A DNA stretch of 64,000 bases from Mesorhizobium sp. B2-7-1 (lineage in GTDB: Bacteria > Pseudomonadota > Alphaproteobacteria > Rhizobiales > Rhizobiaceae), in assembly GCF_006440735.1 (NCBI RefSeq), contig NZ_VFUA01000018.1:18773-82772 (forward strand), read 5' to 3'. The stretch's first letter is position 1. Each line of letters opens with the position of its first letter. This document shows, piece by piece, positions 10,252 through 20,604 of this stretch. Position numbers and translations under genes: made by a program. Under the pieces are notes generated by a model. It searched no databases, had not been told where the DNA came from, and saw nothing but the letters and a program-made list of their open reading frames with translations.

Positions 10252-10276
10252 CTGGATTGGGCCCTTGGGGTATGGC
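10247..10276 (+). promoter_or_regulatory. Possible housekeeping promoter for rpsM-rpsK-rpoA-rplQ
   Basis: CTTGAC at 10247-10252 and TATGGC at 10271-10276 are separated by 18 bases and resemble an alphaproteobacterial vegetative promoter. They lie in the 232-base gap between adk and rpsM. A 7-bp hairpin with a TTGC loop (10307-10324, CTTGCCC/GGGCAAG) lies in the putative leader. No start site can be confirmed from sequence. Confidence 0.4.
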
Positions 10277-10430
10277 GGCCCGTCTTCCTATCAGGCATGG
10301 ACTTTGCTTGCCCTTGCGGGCAAGGCAGTTGCTTTGAACTAGGAAACTCCCGCGAGGGCCGGCCTCCACCGGACGCGGGGCAACTTCGATAGCGCCGGCT
10401 TGTCCGGCCCAAATGGAGAAAGAGAAGAAA

Positions 10431-10799
10431 ATGGCTCGTATAGCCGGCGTCAACATTCCGACCAACAAGCGCGTCGTCATTGCGCTTCAGTACATTCACG
10501 GCATCGGCAAGAAGTTCGCCCAGGAGATCGTCGACAAGGTCGGCATCCCGGCGGATCGCCGCGTCAACCAGCTGACCGACGCGGAAGTGCTGCAGATCCG
10601 CGAGACGATCGACCGCGACTACCAGGTCGAAGGCGACCTGCGCCGCGAAGTCTCGATGAACATCAAGCGGCTCATGGACCTCGGCTGCTACCGCGGCCTG
10701 CGTCACCGCCGCTCGCTGCCGGTTCGCGGCCAGCGCACGCATACCAATGCGCGCACCCGCAAGGGCCCGGCCAAGGCGATCGCCGGCAAGAAGAAGTAA
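10431..10799 (+). CDS. rpsM: 30S ribosomal protein S13
   Basis: S13 sits in the head of the small subunit and contacts P-site tRNA and the large subunit. The 122-residue product begins [26 protein letters not shown] with the helix-two-turns-helix fold and ends in the basic tail [32 protein letters not shown] 10431 was chosen because the standard S13 start follows AAGAGAAGAAA. An upstream in-frame ATG at 10413 would add six unlikely residues. Confidence 0.97.
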   Translation: MARIAGVNIPTNKRVVIALQYIHGIGKKFAQEIVDKVGIPADRRVNQLTDAEVLQIRETIDRDYQVEGDLRREVSMNIKRLMDLGCYRGLRHRRSLPVRGQRTHTNARTRKGPAKAIAGKKK

Positions 10800-10803
10800 T
10801 TGA

Positions 10804-10866
10804 GCGAATAGTGAGTAGCCGTTAGCGAGTAGGGACCCTACTCGCCATTCCCTACTCACTACTCGC
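10804..10866. repeat. 63-bp palindrome built of heptanucleotide units
   Basis: The left arm reads as heptamers (GCGAATA, GTGAGTA, GCCGTTA, GCGAGTA) and the right arm as their complements (TACTCGC, TACTCAC, TACTCGC with one degenerate unit). The inner arms, 10825-10834 and 10836-10845, pair over 10 bp. The outer arms, 10804-10818 and 10852-10866, pair over 15 bp with a single G-T-type mismatch. It fills the spacer between rpsM and rpsK and would form a large hairpin in the mRNA. Confidence 0.85.
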
Positions 10867-10923
10867 TTCTAAGGTGGAGCCGCTGGCATTACGGCGGTGT
10901 AGAGATCAACTGAAAGGACTACC

Positions 10924-11313
10924 ATGGCCAAGGAAGCCGCTCGTGTTCGCCGTCGCGAACGCAAGAACATCTCGTCGGGCGTTGCCCACGTCAATTCGAC
11001 CTTCAACAACACCATGATCACCATCACCGACGCGCAGGGCAATTCGATTGCCTGGTCGTCGGCCGGCGCCCAGGGCTTCAAAGGTTCGCGCAAGTCGACC
11101 CCGTTCGCCGCCCAAATGGCTGCCGAGGACGTCGCCAAGAAGGCGCAGGAACACGGCATGCGTATGCTCGAGGTCGAGGTCTGCGGACCCGGCTCCGGTC
11201 GTGAATCGGCCCTTCGCGCGCTGCAGGCGGCCGGCTTCACCATCACCTCGATCCGCGACGTGACGCCGATCCCGCACAATGGCTGCCGTCCGCGCAAGAA
11301 GCGCCGCGTCTGA
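10924..11313 (+). CDS. rpsK: 30S ribosomal protein S11
   Basis: S11 forms the platform of the small subunit near the E site and the anti-Shine-Dalgarno helix. The 129-residue product shows [40 protein letters not shown] and the signature ending [22 protein letters not shown]. The ribosome-binding site is AAAGGACTACC. The 124 bases before it contain the heptad palindrome. Confidence 0.97.
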   Translation: MAKEAARVRRRERKNISSGVAHVNSTFNNTMITITDAQGNSIAWSSAGAQGFKGSRKSTPFAAQMAAEDVAKKAQEHGMRMLEVEVCGPGSGRESALRALQAAGFTITSIRDVTPIPHNGCRPRKKRRV

Positions 11314-11411
11314 TTTTTTAAGCGCCGCGCGAACGCCACGGCGTTCCTCCGCGGTTTTCCGTGTCGCCCGCCACGATTGGATGGTGGCGGGGCAAAGGAA
11401 GGAAGACATTT

Positions 11412-12422
11412 ATGATCCAGAAAAACTGGCAGGAACTGATCAAGCCGAACAAGATCGAGTTCTCGTCGAAGAAGAAGACGCTGACCACGCTGGTGGCCGA
11501 ACCGCTCGAACGCGGCTTTGGCCTGACGCTGGGCAACGCGCTGCGGCGCGTGCTTCTGTCTTCGCTGCGCGGCGCGGCTGTGACCGCCGTGCAGATCGAC
11601 GGCGTGCTGCATGAATTCTCGTCCATCGCCGGCGTGCGCGAGGACGTGACCGACATCGTGCTCAACATCAAGGAAATCGCCATCCGCATGGAAGGCGATG
11701 GTCCCAAGCGCATGGTCGTGCGCAAGCAGGGCCCGGGTGCCGTGCTCGCCGGCGACATCCAGACCGTGGGCGATGTCGAGATCCTCAACCCCGACCACGT
11801 CATCTGCACGCTGGACGAGGGCGCCGAGATCCGTATGGAGTTCACCGTCGACACCGGCAAGGGCTATGTGCCGGCAGAGCGCAACCGCGCCGAGGACGCG
11901 CCGATCGGCCTGATCCCGGTCGACAGCCTCTACTCGCCGGTCAAGAAGGTCTCCTACAAGGTCGAGAACACCCGCGAAGGCCAGGTTCTCGACTATGACA
12001 AGCTGACCATGACGATCGAGACCAACGGCTCGATCTCGGGCGAGGACGCGGTCGCTTTCGCCGCCCGCATCCTGCAGGACCAGCTCGCGCTCTTCGTCAA
12101 CTTCGACGAGCCGCAGAAGGAAGTCGCGGCCGAAGCCGTCACCGAGCTCGCCTTCAACCCGGCGCTGCTCAAGAAGGTCGACGAGCTCGAGCTTTCGGTG
12201 CGTTCGGCCAACTGCCTGAAGAACGACAACATCGTCTATATCGGCGACCTGATCCAGAAGACCGAAGCCGAGATGCTGCGCACCCCGAACTTCGGCCGCA
12301 AGTCGCTGAACGAGATCAAGGAAGTGCTGGCCGCCATGGGCCTCCATCTCGGTATGGAAGTGCCGGACTGGCCGCCGGAAAACATCGAAGACCTCGCAAA
12401 ACGTTACGAAGATCAATATTGA
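11412..12422 (+). CDS. rpoA: DNA-directed RNA polymerase subunit alpha
   Basis: The alpha subunit dimerises to nucleate RNA polymerase, and its C-terminal domain contacts activators and UP elements. The 336-residue product has the N-terminal domain signature ([23 protein letters not shown] near residue 32) and a C-terminal domain with the DNA-binding motif [21 protein letters not shown] near residue 265. ATG 11412 was preferred over the in-frame ATG at 11361 because [14 protein letters not shown] is the usual start and AAGGAAGGAAGA precedes it. Confidence 0.98.
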   Translation: MIQKNWQELIKPNKIEFSSKKKTLTTLVAEPLERGFGLTLGNALRRVLLSSLRGAAVTAVQIDGVLHEFSSIAGVREDVTDIVLNIKEIAIRMEGDGPKRMVVRKQGPGAVLAGDIQTVGDVEILNPDHVICTLDEGAEIRMEFTVDTGKGYVPAERNRAEDAPIGLIPVDSLYSPVKKVSYKVENTREGQVLDYDKLTMTIETNGSISGEDAVAFAARILQDQLALFVNFDEPQKEVAAEAVTELAFNPALLKKVDELELSVRSANCLKNDNIVYIGDLIQKTEAEMLRTPNFGRKSLNEIKEVLAAMGLHLGMEVPDWPPENIEDLAKRYEDQY

Positions 12423-12526
12423 GCATGAATTCCAAGGATCGGCGGCGTGAGCCGCTCGATCCGACGGTCATGCGGAAAACCATCAGAGGCCGTGGCCTCT
12501 TGAACAACTGAAGAAGGAAAAGAGCC

Positions 12527-12958
12527 ATGCGCCACGGTTTCAAAGGCCGTCGTTTCGCCCGCAGCATCAGCCACCGCAAGTCGATGTTCGCCAACCTCGC
12601 CGTGTCTCTGATCGAGCACGAGCAGATCGTCACCACCCTGCCGAAGGCGAAGGACCTGCGTCCGATCGTCGAGAAGCTGGTGACGCTCGGCAAGCGCGGC
12701 GACCTGCACGCCCGCCGCCAGGTAATCGCGCAGATCGGCAATGAAGGCGTCGTCAAGCGCCTGTTCGAAACCCTCGCCCCGCGCTACGCCACCCGCAACG
12801 GCGGCTACCTGCGCATCATGAAGGCAGGCTTCCGCAAGGGCGACAACGCTGCCATGGCGGTCATCGAGTTCGTCGACCGCGACACTTCGGCCAAGGGCGC
12901 CGGCGACCGCGCCCGCCTCGAGGCAGAAGGCACCAATGAGGAAACCGCGGCCGCCTGA
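12527..12958 (+). CDS. rplQ: 50S ribosomal protein L17
   Basis: L17 lies near the tunnel exit of the large subunit. The 143-residue product starts [25 protein letters not shown] and contains the core [29 protein letters not shown]-terminal extension ([28 protein letters not shown]) is longer than in E. coli but usual for this class. It is the last gene of the ribosomal block and is followed by a strong terminator at 12984. Confidence 0.97.
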   Translation: MRHGFKGRRFARSISHRKSMFANLAVSLIEHEQIVTTLPKAKDLRPIVEKLVTLGKRGDLHARRQVIAQIGNEGVVKRLFETLAPRYATRNGGYLRIMKAGFRKGDNAAMAVIEFVDRDTSAKGAGDRARLEAEGTNEETAAA

Positions 12959-12983
12959 GGCCGGCGTTTTCGTCAATGACTTC

Positions 12984-13005
12984 AAGGGGCCTACGGGCCC
13001 CTTTT
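12984..13005 (+). terminator. Rho-independent terminator after rplQ
   Basis: GGGGCC (12986-12991) pairs with GGCCCC (12996-13001) across a TACG loop, extended by AA/TT, and is followed by a T-run. It marks the end of the ribosomal superoperon. Confidence 0.85.
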
Positions 13006-13148
13006 GCATATGGAAGAGGTTTGAGCCGGGCGAGCGGAATTTCAGATCCGAGCTCACGCTTTTGCGCGACAAGCGCCGCATTTGTGTGCATTAGCCTTTC
13101 ATTCTGCACAATCGTCGGGACAATGGCGCCCGATCTGGAGGATTCGGA

Positions 13149-14642
13149 ATGCACCTCAAACGACTGTTTCTTGTCGCGGTTTGCGCGCTGGCCGTCTTCG
13201 CCGCGACACCGGCCGCAAGACAGGCTTTTGCCGAGGACGCCGCCAAGCCGGCCGATCCGGGCCTCTCCGATGTGCTGACCGATCTCCTGCATGGCGTCGA
13301 AGGCGAGAACGGCACGTCCGGTCCCGACAAGCGCGTGCCGTTTGGCCGCGAGGAGGTGCAGCTCTCCTTCGCGCCGCTGGTCAAGCAGACGGCGCCGGCG
13401 GTGGTCAATGTCTATGCCTCGCAGACCGCCAAGGTGACCTCGCCCTTCGAGGGCGATCCCTTCTTCGAGGAGTTCTTCGGCCGCGCCCAGCCGCGCGCGC
13501 AGTCCTCGCTGGGCTCGGGAGTGCTGGTCGATCCGAGCGGCGTCATCGTCACCAATTTCCACGTCATCAAGGACGCCGACGAGGTTAAGGTCGCGACCGC
13601 GGACGGCCGCGAGTTCACCTCGAAGGTCATGCTCAAGGACGAGACGCTCGATCTCGCCGTGCTCAAGATCTCGGCCGACAAGCCGTTCCCGGTGATTGCC
13701 ATCGGCGATTCCGACGCGCTCGAGGTCGGCGACCTGGTGCTTGCCATCGGCAACCCATTCGGCGTCGGCCAGACCACCACCAGCGGTATCGTCTCGGCGC
13801 TTGCCCGCAGCCATATCGGCGTCTCGGATTCAGGCTATTTCATCCAGACCGATGCGGCCATCAACCCTGGCAATTCGGGCGGCGCGCTGATCAACATGGG
13901 CGGCCAGCTGGTCGGCATCAACACGGCCATCTACAGCCGCAGCGGCGGCTCGATCGGCATCGGGTTCGCCATTCCCTCCAACATGGTGCGCGCCTTCGCC
14001 GACGCCGCCAAGGCCGGACTGGACTTCTTCGAGCGTCCCTATATCGGCGCGGAATTCGAAATGGTGACCCCGCAGATCGCCGAATCCCTTGGCATGGAAA
14101 AGCCGACCGGCGCATTGGTCTCCACGGTGGACGCCACGGGGCCAGCGGGCAAGGCGGGCCTGAAGCCTGGCGACGTCGTCCTGTCGCTCAACAACACGCC
14201 AGTCGAAAGCATCGAGGCGCTCGACTACCGCATGGCGACGCTGTCGATCGGCACCAAGGCGACCTTCGCCGTGCTGAGCAAGGGGCAGCAGGCGACGCTG
14301 GAAATCCCGCTGGAGCGCGCGCCGGAAGGCGCCAAGCCCAGCGAAGTCACCTTGCGCGGCCGCAGTCCCTTTTCCGGCGCCAAGGTCGCGGAACTGTCGC
14401 CCAGGCTTGCCCAGCGGCTTGGCCTTCGCACCGATCTCAAGGGCGTCACCGTCATCGATATCAGCCGCGATTCGCCGGCCGCCGATTTCGGCTTCCAGCC
14501 CGGCGACATCGTGCGTGAGGTGAACGGCACCACCATCGACACCGCGGCGACGCTGGCGCAGGTTGCCCAGCAGGACACGCGCTGGTGGCGCTTTACCGTC
14601 GAGCGCGGCGGGCAGATACTGCGCCAGGTGTTGCGCTACTGA
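13149..14642 (+). CDS. Periplasmic serine endoprotease, DegP/DegQ (HtrA) family
   Basis: Such proteins degrade or refold damaged envelope proteins in the periplasm. The 497-residue product has an N-terminal signal peptide (about residues 1-27, hydrophobic LFLVAVCALAVFAATPAARQAFA), a trypsin-like domain with catalytic triad His138, Asp168 and Ser243 (in GNSGG), and two PDZ domains (about residues 295-385 and 400-490, each with a GLKPGD or GFQPGD carboxylate-binding loop). AGGATTCGGA precedes the ATG. It stands alone after the ribosomal terminator. DegP and DegQ cannot be told apart from sequence alone. Confidence 0.93.
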   Translation: MHLKRLFLVAVCALAVFAATPAARQAFAEDAAKPADPGLSDVLTDLLHGVEGENGTSGPDKRVPFGREEVQLSFAPLVKQTAPAVVNVYASQTAKVTSPFEGDPFFEEFFGRAQPRAQSSLGSGVLVDPSGVIVTNFHVIKDADEVKVATADGREFTSKVMLKDETLDLAVLKISADKPFPVIAIGDSDALEVGDLVLAIGNPFGVGQTTTSGIVSALARSHIGVSDSGYFIQTDAAINPGNSGGALINMGGQLVGINTAIYSRSGGSIGIGFAIPSNMVRAFADAAKAGLDFFERPYIGAEFEMVTPQIAESLGMEKPTGALVSTVDATGPAGKAGLKPGDVVLSLNNTPVESIEALDYRMATLSIGTKATFAVLSKGQQATLEIPLERAPEGAKPSEVTLRGRSPFSGAKVAELSPRLAQRLGLRTDLKGVTVIDISRDSPAADFGFQPGDIVREVNGTTIDTAATLAQVAQQDTRWWRFTVERGGQILRQVLRY

Positions 14643-14659
14643 GGTGGTCTTCCCATTTA

Positions 14660-14708
14660 GAGCATGATCCCGAAAAGTGGGAACCGGTTTTCGGGTAAGA
14701 TCATGCTC
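14660..14708. repeat. Palindromic intergenic repeat, family R copy 2
   Basis: GAGCATGATC (14660-14669) is the inverse of GATCATGCTC (14699-14708), with an inner pair CCCGAAAAGTGGG...CGGTTTTCGGG. It lies between the protease gene and rarA. The termini match the copies at 8205 and 46918, but the interior differs, so it is probably a subfamily. Confidence 0.75.
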
Positions 14709-14746
14709 CAAAACGAGCGGGATCGCTTTTCAACCAAAAGACTTGC

Positions 14747-16057
14747 ATGGCCGATCTGTTCAGTTCCGATGAACCGGAGAAAGTGGCGCCCGGGCGACCG
14801 CTGGCCGATCGGCTGCGCCCGAAGAACCTAGGCGAGGTCGTCGGCCAGGAGCATCTGACCGGCCCCGACGGCGCGCTGACCAGGCTGATCGATTCCGGTT
14901 CGCTCGGCTCGATGATCTTCTGGGGTCCGCCCGGCACCGGCAAGACGACGGTGGCGCGGCTGTTGGCCGGCGAGACCAATCTTGCCTTCGAGCAGATCTC
15001 CGCCGTGTTTTCCGGCGTCGCGGATCTCAAGAAGGTCTTCGAGGCGGCGAAGCTCAGGCGTGCCAACGGCCGCCAGACGCTGCTCTTCGTCGACGAGATC
15101 CATCGCTTCAACCGCGCCCAGCAGGACGGTTTTTTACCGGTGATGGAAGACGGCACCGTAGTGCTGGTCGGCGCCACCACGGAGAACCCGTCCTTCGAGC
15201 TGAATGCAGCGCTTCTGTCGCGAGCGCGCGTTCTGGTGTTCCGTTCGCTGGGCGAGGAAAGCATCGCCAAGCTTCTGGCGCGGGCGGAAGAATCCGAGGG
15301 CCGGCCGCTGCCGCTCGATGAAGAGGCGCGCGCGATGCTGATCCGCATGGCGGACGGCGACGGCCGCGCCTCGCTGACACTGGCCGAGGAAGTCTGGCGC
15401 GCCGCGAAAAAAGGCGAGGTGTTCAGCCCTGAGGGCCTGCAACGCGTCATCCAGCGCCGCGCGCCGATCTACGACAAGGGCCAAGACGGCCATTACAATC
15501 TGATCTCGGCGCTGCATAAGTCGGTGCGCGGTTCCGATCCGGATGCGGCCCTCTACTATCTTGCCCGCATGTTCGATGCCGGCGAGGATCCGCTCTATCT
15601 CGGCCGCCGGCTGGTGCGCATGGCTGTGGAGGATATCGGGCTTGCGGATCCGCAGGCGCTTGTCGTCGCCAATGCCGCCAAGGACGCCTATGATTATCTC
15701 GGCTCGCCCGAGGGCGAGCTCGCCTTCGCCCAGGCCACCGTCTATCTGGCCACGGCGCCGAAATCGAACGCCCTCTACACAGCCTTCAAGGCTGCGACCG
15801 CGGCCGCCAAGGAGTTCGGCTCGCTGCTGCCGCCAAAACACATCCTCAACGCGCCGACCAAGCTGATGAAGCAGGAAGATTACGGCGCCGGCTATCGCTA
15901 TGACCATGACGAGCCGGACGCGTTTTCGGGCCAGGACTATTTTCCGGAGAAGATGGGTCGGCGCGCTTTCTACGATCCGCCGGAGCGCGGTTTCGAGCGC
16001 GATATCCGCAAGCGGCTGGAATACTGGGCAAAGCTGCGCAGCGAACGGAACGGTTGA
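14747..16057 (+). CDS. rarA: Replication-associated recombination protein A (AAA+ ATPase RarA/MgsA)
   Basis: RarA acts at stalled replication forks and is related to clamp-loader subunits and eukaryotic WRNIP1. The 436-residue protein has Walker A GPPGTGKTT at residues 60-68, Walker B LLFVDEIHRF at 112-121, the sensor ATTENPSFELN, and the RarA C-terminal tetramerisation region (LISALHKSVRGSDPDAALYYLARM, YLATAPKSNALY). ATG 14747 is the first start that keeps the family N-terminus (MADLFSSDEP). The frameshifted DUF930 gene follows directly. Confidence 0.95.
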   Translation: MADLFSSDEPEKVAPGRPLADRLRPKNLGEVVGQEHLTGPDGALTRLIDSGSLGSMIFWGPPGTGKTTVARLLAGETNLAFEQISAVFSGVADLKKVFEAAKLRRANGRQTLLFVDEIHRFNRAQQDGFLPVMEDGTVVLVGATTENPSFELNAALLSRARVLVFRSLGEESIAKLLARAEESEGRPLPLDEEARAMLIRMADGDGRASLTLAEEVWRAAKKGEVFSPEGLQRVIQRRAPIYDKGQDGHYNLISALHKSVRGSDPDAALYYLARMFDAGEDPLYLGRRLVRMAVEDIGLADPQALVVANAAKDAYDYLGSPEGELAFAQATVYLATAPKSNALYTAFKAATAAAKEFGSLLPPKHILNAPTKLMKQEDYGAGYRYDHDEPDAFSGQDYFPEKMGRRAFYDPPERGFERDIRKRLEYWAKLRSERNG

Positions 16058-16058
16058 G

Positions 16059-16729
16059 TTGCGTGCCCCTGCGGTCGGCACGCTTCGTCGCGAAGCCGCG
16101 CCATGGGGCATACCCGCATCGATCGCCCTGCACGCGCTGCTCGCCGCGGTGCTGGTGTTGATGCCGCTGCCCAAGCCGCCAAAACGGCTGGAGGAAGAGC
16201 GGGTCTCGGTCGACATTCTGACGCCCCGGCAGTTCGAAGCCGCGACGCGGCCGACGCCGGCACAGGCAATGGAAGCACCGCCGCAGGTGCCAAAGCCGCA
16301 ACCCGCGCTAAACCGACTGCTCCGCAACCTTCCACCCAGCCCGCCATGATCCATGCGGGCGAAATGCTGTCGGGAAAGACACTGGCCGATCCGCGCAGCC
16401 GGCATGCACGCGCGGACCTGGCAACCTTCGCCTCCGAGGAGCGTATGGTGCAGCTTTGCAATATCGAGGCCCAGGACCAGATCCACAAATGGCGTCCGGA
16501 CTTCCAACCGGAGCGCGTCGTGCCTTACGCAACCGCCGAGGAGAAGGTGAGGGGCACCACGATCGAGGCGGAGGGCGCCGCCTTTCGCAGTCGCCGGAAC
16601 TGGCACGGGCTGAAGTTCAATTGCGAGCTCGCCGGAGATGGCGAAAGCGTCGTCGGCTTCGAGTTCCTGGTCGGCGATCCCCAGAGACAGATGGGACGAG
16701 CTTGGCTTACCGGCCGTGCACTGAGATAA
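16059..16729 (+). pseudogene. DUF930-domain protein, interrupted by a frameshift
   Basis: The first half (frame starting at TTG 16059, two bases after the rarA stop) encodes a membrane anchor (IPASIALHALLAAVLVLMPLP) and a proline-rich linker (PPQVPKPQP). Read on, this frame stops at 16349. The second half in the -1 frame, from about 16300, encodes the DUF930 domain (DPRSRHARADLATFASEERMVQLCNIEA, AAFRSRRNWHGLKFNCELAGD), ending at 16729. The switch lies between about 16284 and 16312 in a Pro-coding stretch and needs one extra base to repair. The function of DUF930 is unknown. Either the gene is broken or one base is missing from the sequence. Confidence 0.8.
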
Positions 16730-16855
16730 AGTGGAGTATAAAACTCCAAATATTTGCTCCGACCGACCACCCGGACCGGTGCGGCGGCATTGTGCCGGGA
16801 AACAAAAAATCTTATCAAGACGCACGGCAGGCGGGGGTCGCCGTGATTTTGGCTC

Positions 16856-17716
16856 ATGGAACAGGATCGCGCTCCCGCGCGAATGACAATGACAAAGCAA
16901 ACCGTCAAGACGCTCCGCAAGGCCGCCATCGCGGTCGTGGTCCTCGCGCTCGCTTTCTACTTCATCCCAATCATCACGGCGATCTGGGTCGCCTGCGGCC
17001 TGATCGACGTCATGCGCAACGACCAGAAGAACCGGAACCTGTTCGAGCGCTACTTCCTCGGCAATGGCCTGTTCACCTGGCTGCTGGCGCCGTTCAACCT
17101 GATCGTCGATCTCCTCTGCTATCGCAACCCCGGGGTCTGGAAGCCCGAGCAGTTCCCTGAGGACTATCAGCGCGAGATCAACGAGGTCCTGGGCGTCTTC
17201 AAGGCCCGCAAGGACGAGATCATCGCCGACATCGACGCCAATTTCGGCACTGGCCGGCGCGGCATGTATGTCTACCAGTGGTACGGCAAACACAAGATCG
17301 ACAACGTTCCCGAATTCAACAAGGACTACAAATACATCAAGACGATCGCGGTATCCGTTTTCAGCAAGCGCGAATCCACATCCTGGCATTTCGGTCCGCT
17401 GCGCCTCAGCCTGCGCATCCTCTACAATCTGATCCCGGTGAAGGCGGAGATCTTCGTGCAGTGCGGCAGCAAGAAGAACTACTGGTACGACAACCCGCTG
17501 TTCATCTTCGACGACACGCTGTTCCACCGCTCGGTCAACGAATATGATGGCCGCCGCTATTGCGTCTTTGTCGATATCATCCGGCCGTCCCCATTCCCGA
17601 AGCTGATCGCCGGCCTTCTCGCCATCGTCTCGGTCAGCGTGGAACGCATCAATTCCATCTTCTACAAGAACTGGAAAATGATCGGCTCGTCCAAGCCGAA
17701 GGCCGCCGCCAACTGA
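16856..17716 (+). CDS. Aspartyl/asparaginyl beta-hydroxylase family protein (LpxO-like)
   Basis: The family uses Fe(II) and 2-oxoglutarate. LpxO members hydroxylate the secondary acyl chain of lipid A, and others hydroxylate Asp/Asn. The 286-residue product has a transmembrane segment near residues 23-45 (AVVVLALAFYFIPIITAIWVACG), as in LpxO. Candidate iron ligands are His178 (WHFGPLR) and His224 (FDDTLFHRSVNE), followed by the conserved VFVDIIRP strand. The start is uncertain: ATGs at 16856, 16883 and 16889 are all in frame with weak ribosome-binding sites. The substrate is inferred only from resemblance. Confidence 0.8.
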   Translation: MEQDRAPARMTMTKQTVKTLRKAAIAVVVLALAFYFIPIITAIWVACGLIDVMRNDQKNRNLFERYFLGNGLFTWLLAPFNLIVDLLCYRNPGVWKPEQFPEDYQREINEVLGVFKARKDEIIADIDANFGTGRRGMYVYQWYGKHKIDNVPEFNKDYKYIKTIAVSVFSKRESTSWHFGPLRLSLRILYNLIPVKAEIFVQCGSKKNYWYDNPLFIFDDTLFHRSVNEYDGRRYCVFVDIIRPSPFPKLIAGLLAIVSVSVERINSIFYKNWKMIGSSKPKAAAN

Positions 17717-17737
17717 TTTTGCACCAGGCCGCAATCC

Positions 17738-17764
17738 TGGTTCGGCCGACATCCGGCCGAACCA
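17738..17764 (+). terminator. Hairpin after the hydroxylase gene
   Basis: TGGTTCGGCCG and CGGCCGAACCA form a perfect 11-bp stem with a 5-base loop, 21 bases after the stop codon. No clear T-run follows, so termination is probable but not certain. Confidence 0.55.
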
Positions 17765-17834
17765 GCGAAACCCACTCTTGAACCAACGTCCTATAGCGCC
17801 GCGGGGCTCCCGCCGTTAAAACTCTTCCATCGGA

Positions 17835-17852
17835 TATATCCGTACGGATATA
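17835..17852. promoter_or_regulatory. 18-bp perfect palindrome upstream of the GAF/Fis regulator
   Basis: TATATCCGTACGGATATA is fully self-complementary and lies 40 bases before the TTG start of the regulator at 17893. It is an operator candidate, perhaps for autoregulation. No known factor can be assigned to it. Confidence 0.5.
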
Positions 17853-17892
17853 ACGACGAGCGGAAGGAGGATCCGCTCGCTGGGAGGATGGT

Positions 17893-18861
17893 TTGAGCGG
17901 ACGGCAAGCAGCCGGTCATGCGGATTTTGTCCAGGCCTCGATCGCCAGGAGCGACGCGGCCCGTTCGGCGCTGGTCGCCTCGTGGCAGCGCTCCCTGCAA
18001 CTGCATCACCTCGATCCGGCAGAACGCACGGCGCCCAGGCGGCTGACCGAGGTTGAATTGCGGTGGGCCCGTCAGCGTATGGAGCGGATGATCCGCGCGG
18101 CGGAAGCTAGCCTCAACCGGCTCTATCTGGCGGTAGGCGGCGTCGGCTGCTGCGTGATGCTGGCCGATCGCGACGGCACCCCGGTCGAGCGCCGGGGCGC
18201 GGTCGCCGACGACGAAACCTTCGACGAATGGGGCCTGTGGACCGGCACGGTCTGGAGCGAGGACAGTGAAGGCACCAACGGCATCGGCACCTGCCTTGCC
18301 GAACAGCGGGCGCTAACCATCCATCGCGACCAGCATTTCTTTTCGCGCAACACGCTGATGAGCTGCACCACGGCACCGGTCTACGACCATGAAGGCAATC
18401 TGGCGGCCGCGCTCGACGTATCGTCCTGCCGCTCGGACCTGACGGAAGGCTTCGTCCAGCTTATCTCGGTCGCGGTGGGCGATGCCGCGCGCCGCATCGA
18501 GGCGGAAAATTTCCGCTTGTTCTACTCCAATGCCCGCATCCTTTTGGCGCCGGTCGCAGAACGCGGCGCCGGCGCGCTGATCGCGGTCGACCAGGACGAC
18601 CTGGTGATCGGCGCGACCCGGTCGGCGCGCCTAGCGCTTGGCATTACCGGCGAAGTCCTGGCCAAGGGACTGCTGGCTGCCGATGTTCTCGGCGATTCCG
18701 CCAAGGCTGCCGAAGACCTCGACGACGCCGAACGCGGCGCGCTGCAGCGGGCGATGGCGCGCGCCGGCGGCAATGTCTCGGCGGCGGCGCAGAGCCTCGG
18801 CATCTCGCGCGCGACGCTGCATCGCAAGCTCGCGCGTTTCGGCATACGCCGCCCGCACTGA
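17893..18861 (+). CDS. GAF and Fis-type HTH regulator (AcoR-like, no AAA+ domain)
   Basis: This 322-residue protein resembles AcoR-type activators of acetoin or aldehyde catabolism. A GAF sensor domain lies at about residues 75-205 (GVGCCVMLADRDG, GLWTGTVWSEDSEGTNGIGTCLAE) and a Fis-type helix-turn-helix at about 283-318 (ARAGGNVSAAAQSLGISRATLHRKL). The central sigma-54-interacting AAA+ domain, with its GAFTGA loop and Walker motifs, is absent, so it should act with sigma-70-type polymerase or as a repressor. TTG was chosen because GGGAGGATGG precedes it. It is likely to control the aldehyde dehydrogenase downstream. Confidence 0.85.
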   Translation: MSGRQAAGHADFVQASIARSDAARSALVASWQRSLQLHHLDPAERTAPRRLTEVELRWARQRMERMIRAAEASLNRLYLAVGGVGCCVMLADRDGTPVERRGAVADDETFDEWGLWTGTVWSEDSEGTNGIGTCLAEQRALTIHRDQHFFSRNTLMSCTTAPVYDHEGNLAAALDVSSCRSDLTEGFVQLISVAVGDAARRIEAENFRLFYSNARILLAPVAERGAGALIAVDQDDLVIGATRSARLALGITGEVLAKGLLAADVLGDSAKAAEDLDDAERGALQRAMARAGGNVSAAAQSLGISRATLHRKLARFGIRRPH

Positions 18862-18896
18862 AACAAGCTGTCATTTCGGTGAAATGTCAAAATGAC

Positions 18897-18916
18897 CTGT
18901 CGCAGTTCTGCGACAG
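18897..18916. promoter_or_regulatory. 20-bp perfect palindrome upstream of the aldehyde dehydrogenase
   Basis: CTGTCGCAG, TT, then CTGCGACAG form a near-continuous operator-like palindrome 106 bases before the dehydrogenase start. Just upstream, GTCATTT and AAATGAC (about 18880-18896) form a second, looser inverted repeat. Together they are the best candidate binding sites for the adjacent regulator. Confidence 0.55.
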
Positions 18917-19021
18917 TCGGCACCGGCGATCGATCGGCCCCGGGCTGACAAGCCGGCGTTGATCCGCGACCCTTCCTCTCCAGCGCGCCGCATCCCGCGG
19001 CGTGGTTTTTGGGAGGATGCG

Positions 19022-20539
<1,518 letters not shown>

Positions 20540-20604
20540 TCCTCCCAGGGCCGAAGGGAGGGCGCGGTTCACCCGCGTCCTCCCGTCATGTGGAGGAGGT
20601 TTCG

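Noticed and set aside
9612..10430. Missing rpmJ or infA between secY and rpsM
   Set aside because: Absence of these genes at this place is common in alphaproteobacteria, where adk occupies the site, so it is not a deletion signal.
16284..16320. Programmed -1 frameshift in the DUF930 gene
   Set aside because: No X-XXY-YYZ slippery heptamer or downstream pseudoknot is evident. A missing base explains the break more simply.
15134..17752. 872-residue minus-strand ORF
   Set aside because: It is antisense to rarA, the DUF930 gene and the hydroxylase, has low-complexity Asp/Arg/Val/Leu composition typical of antisense frames in GC-rich DNA, and matches no family.
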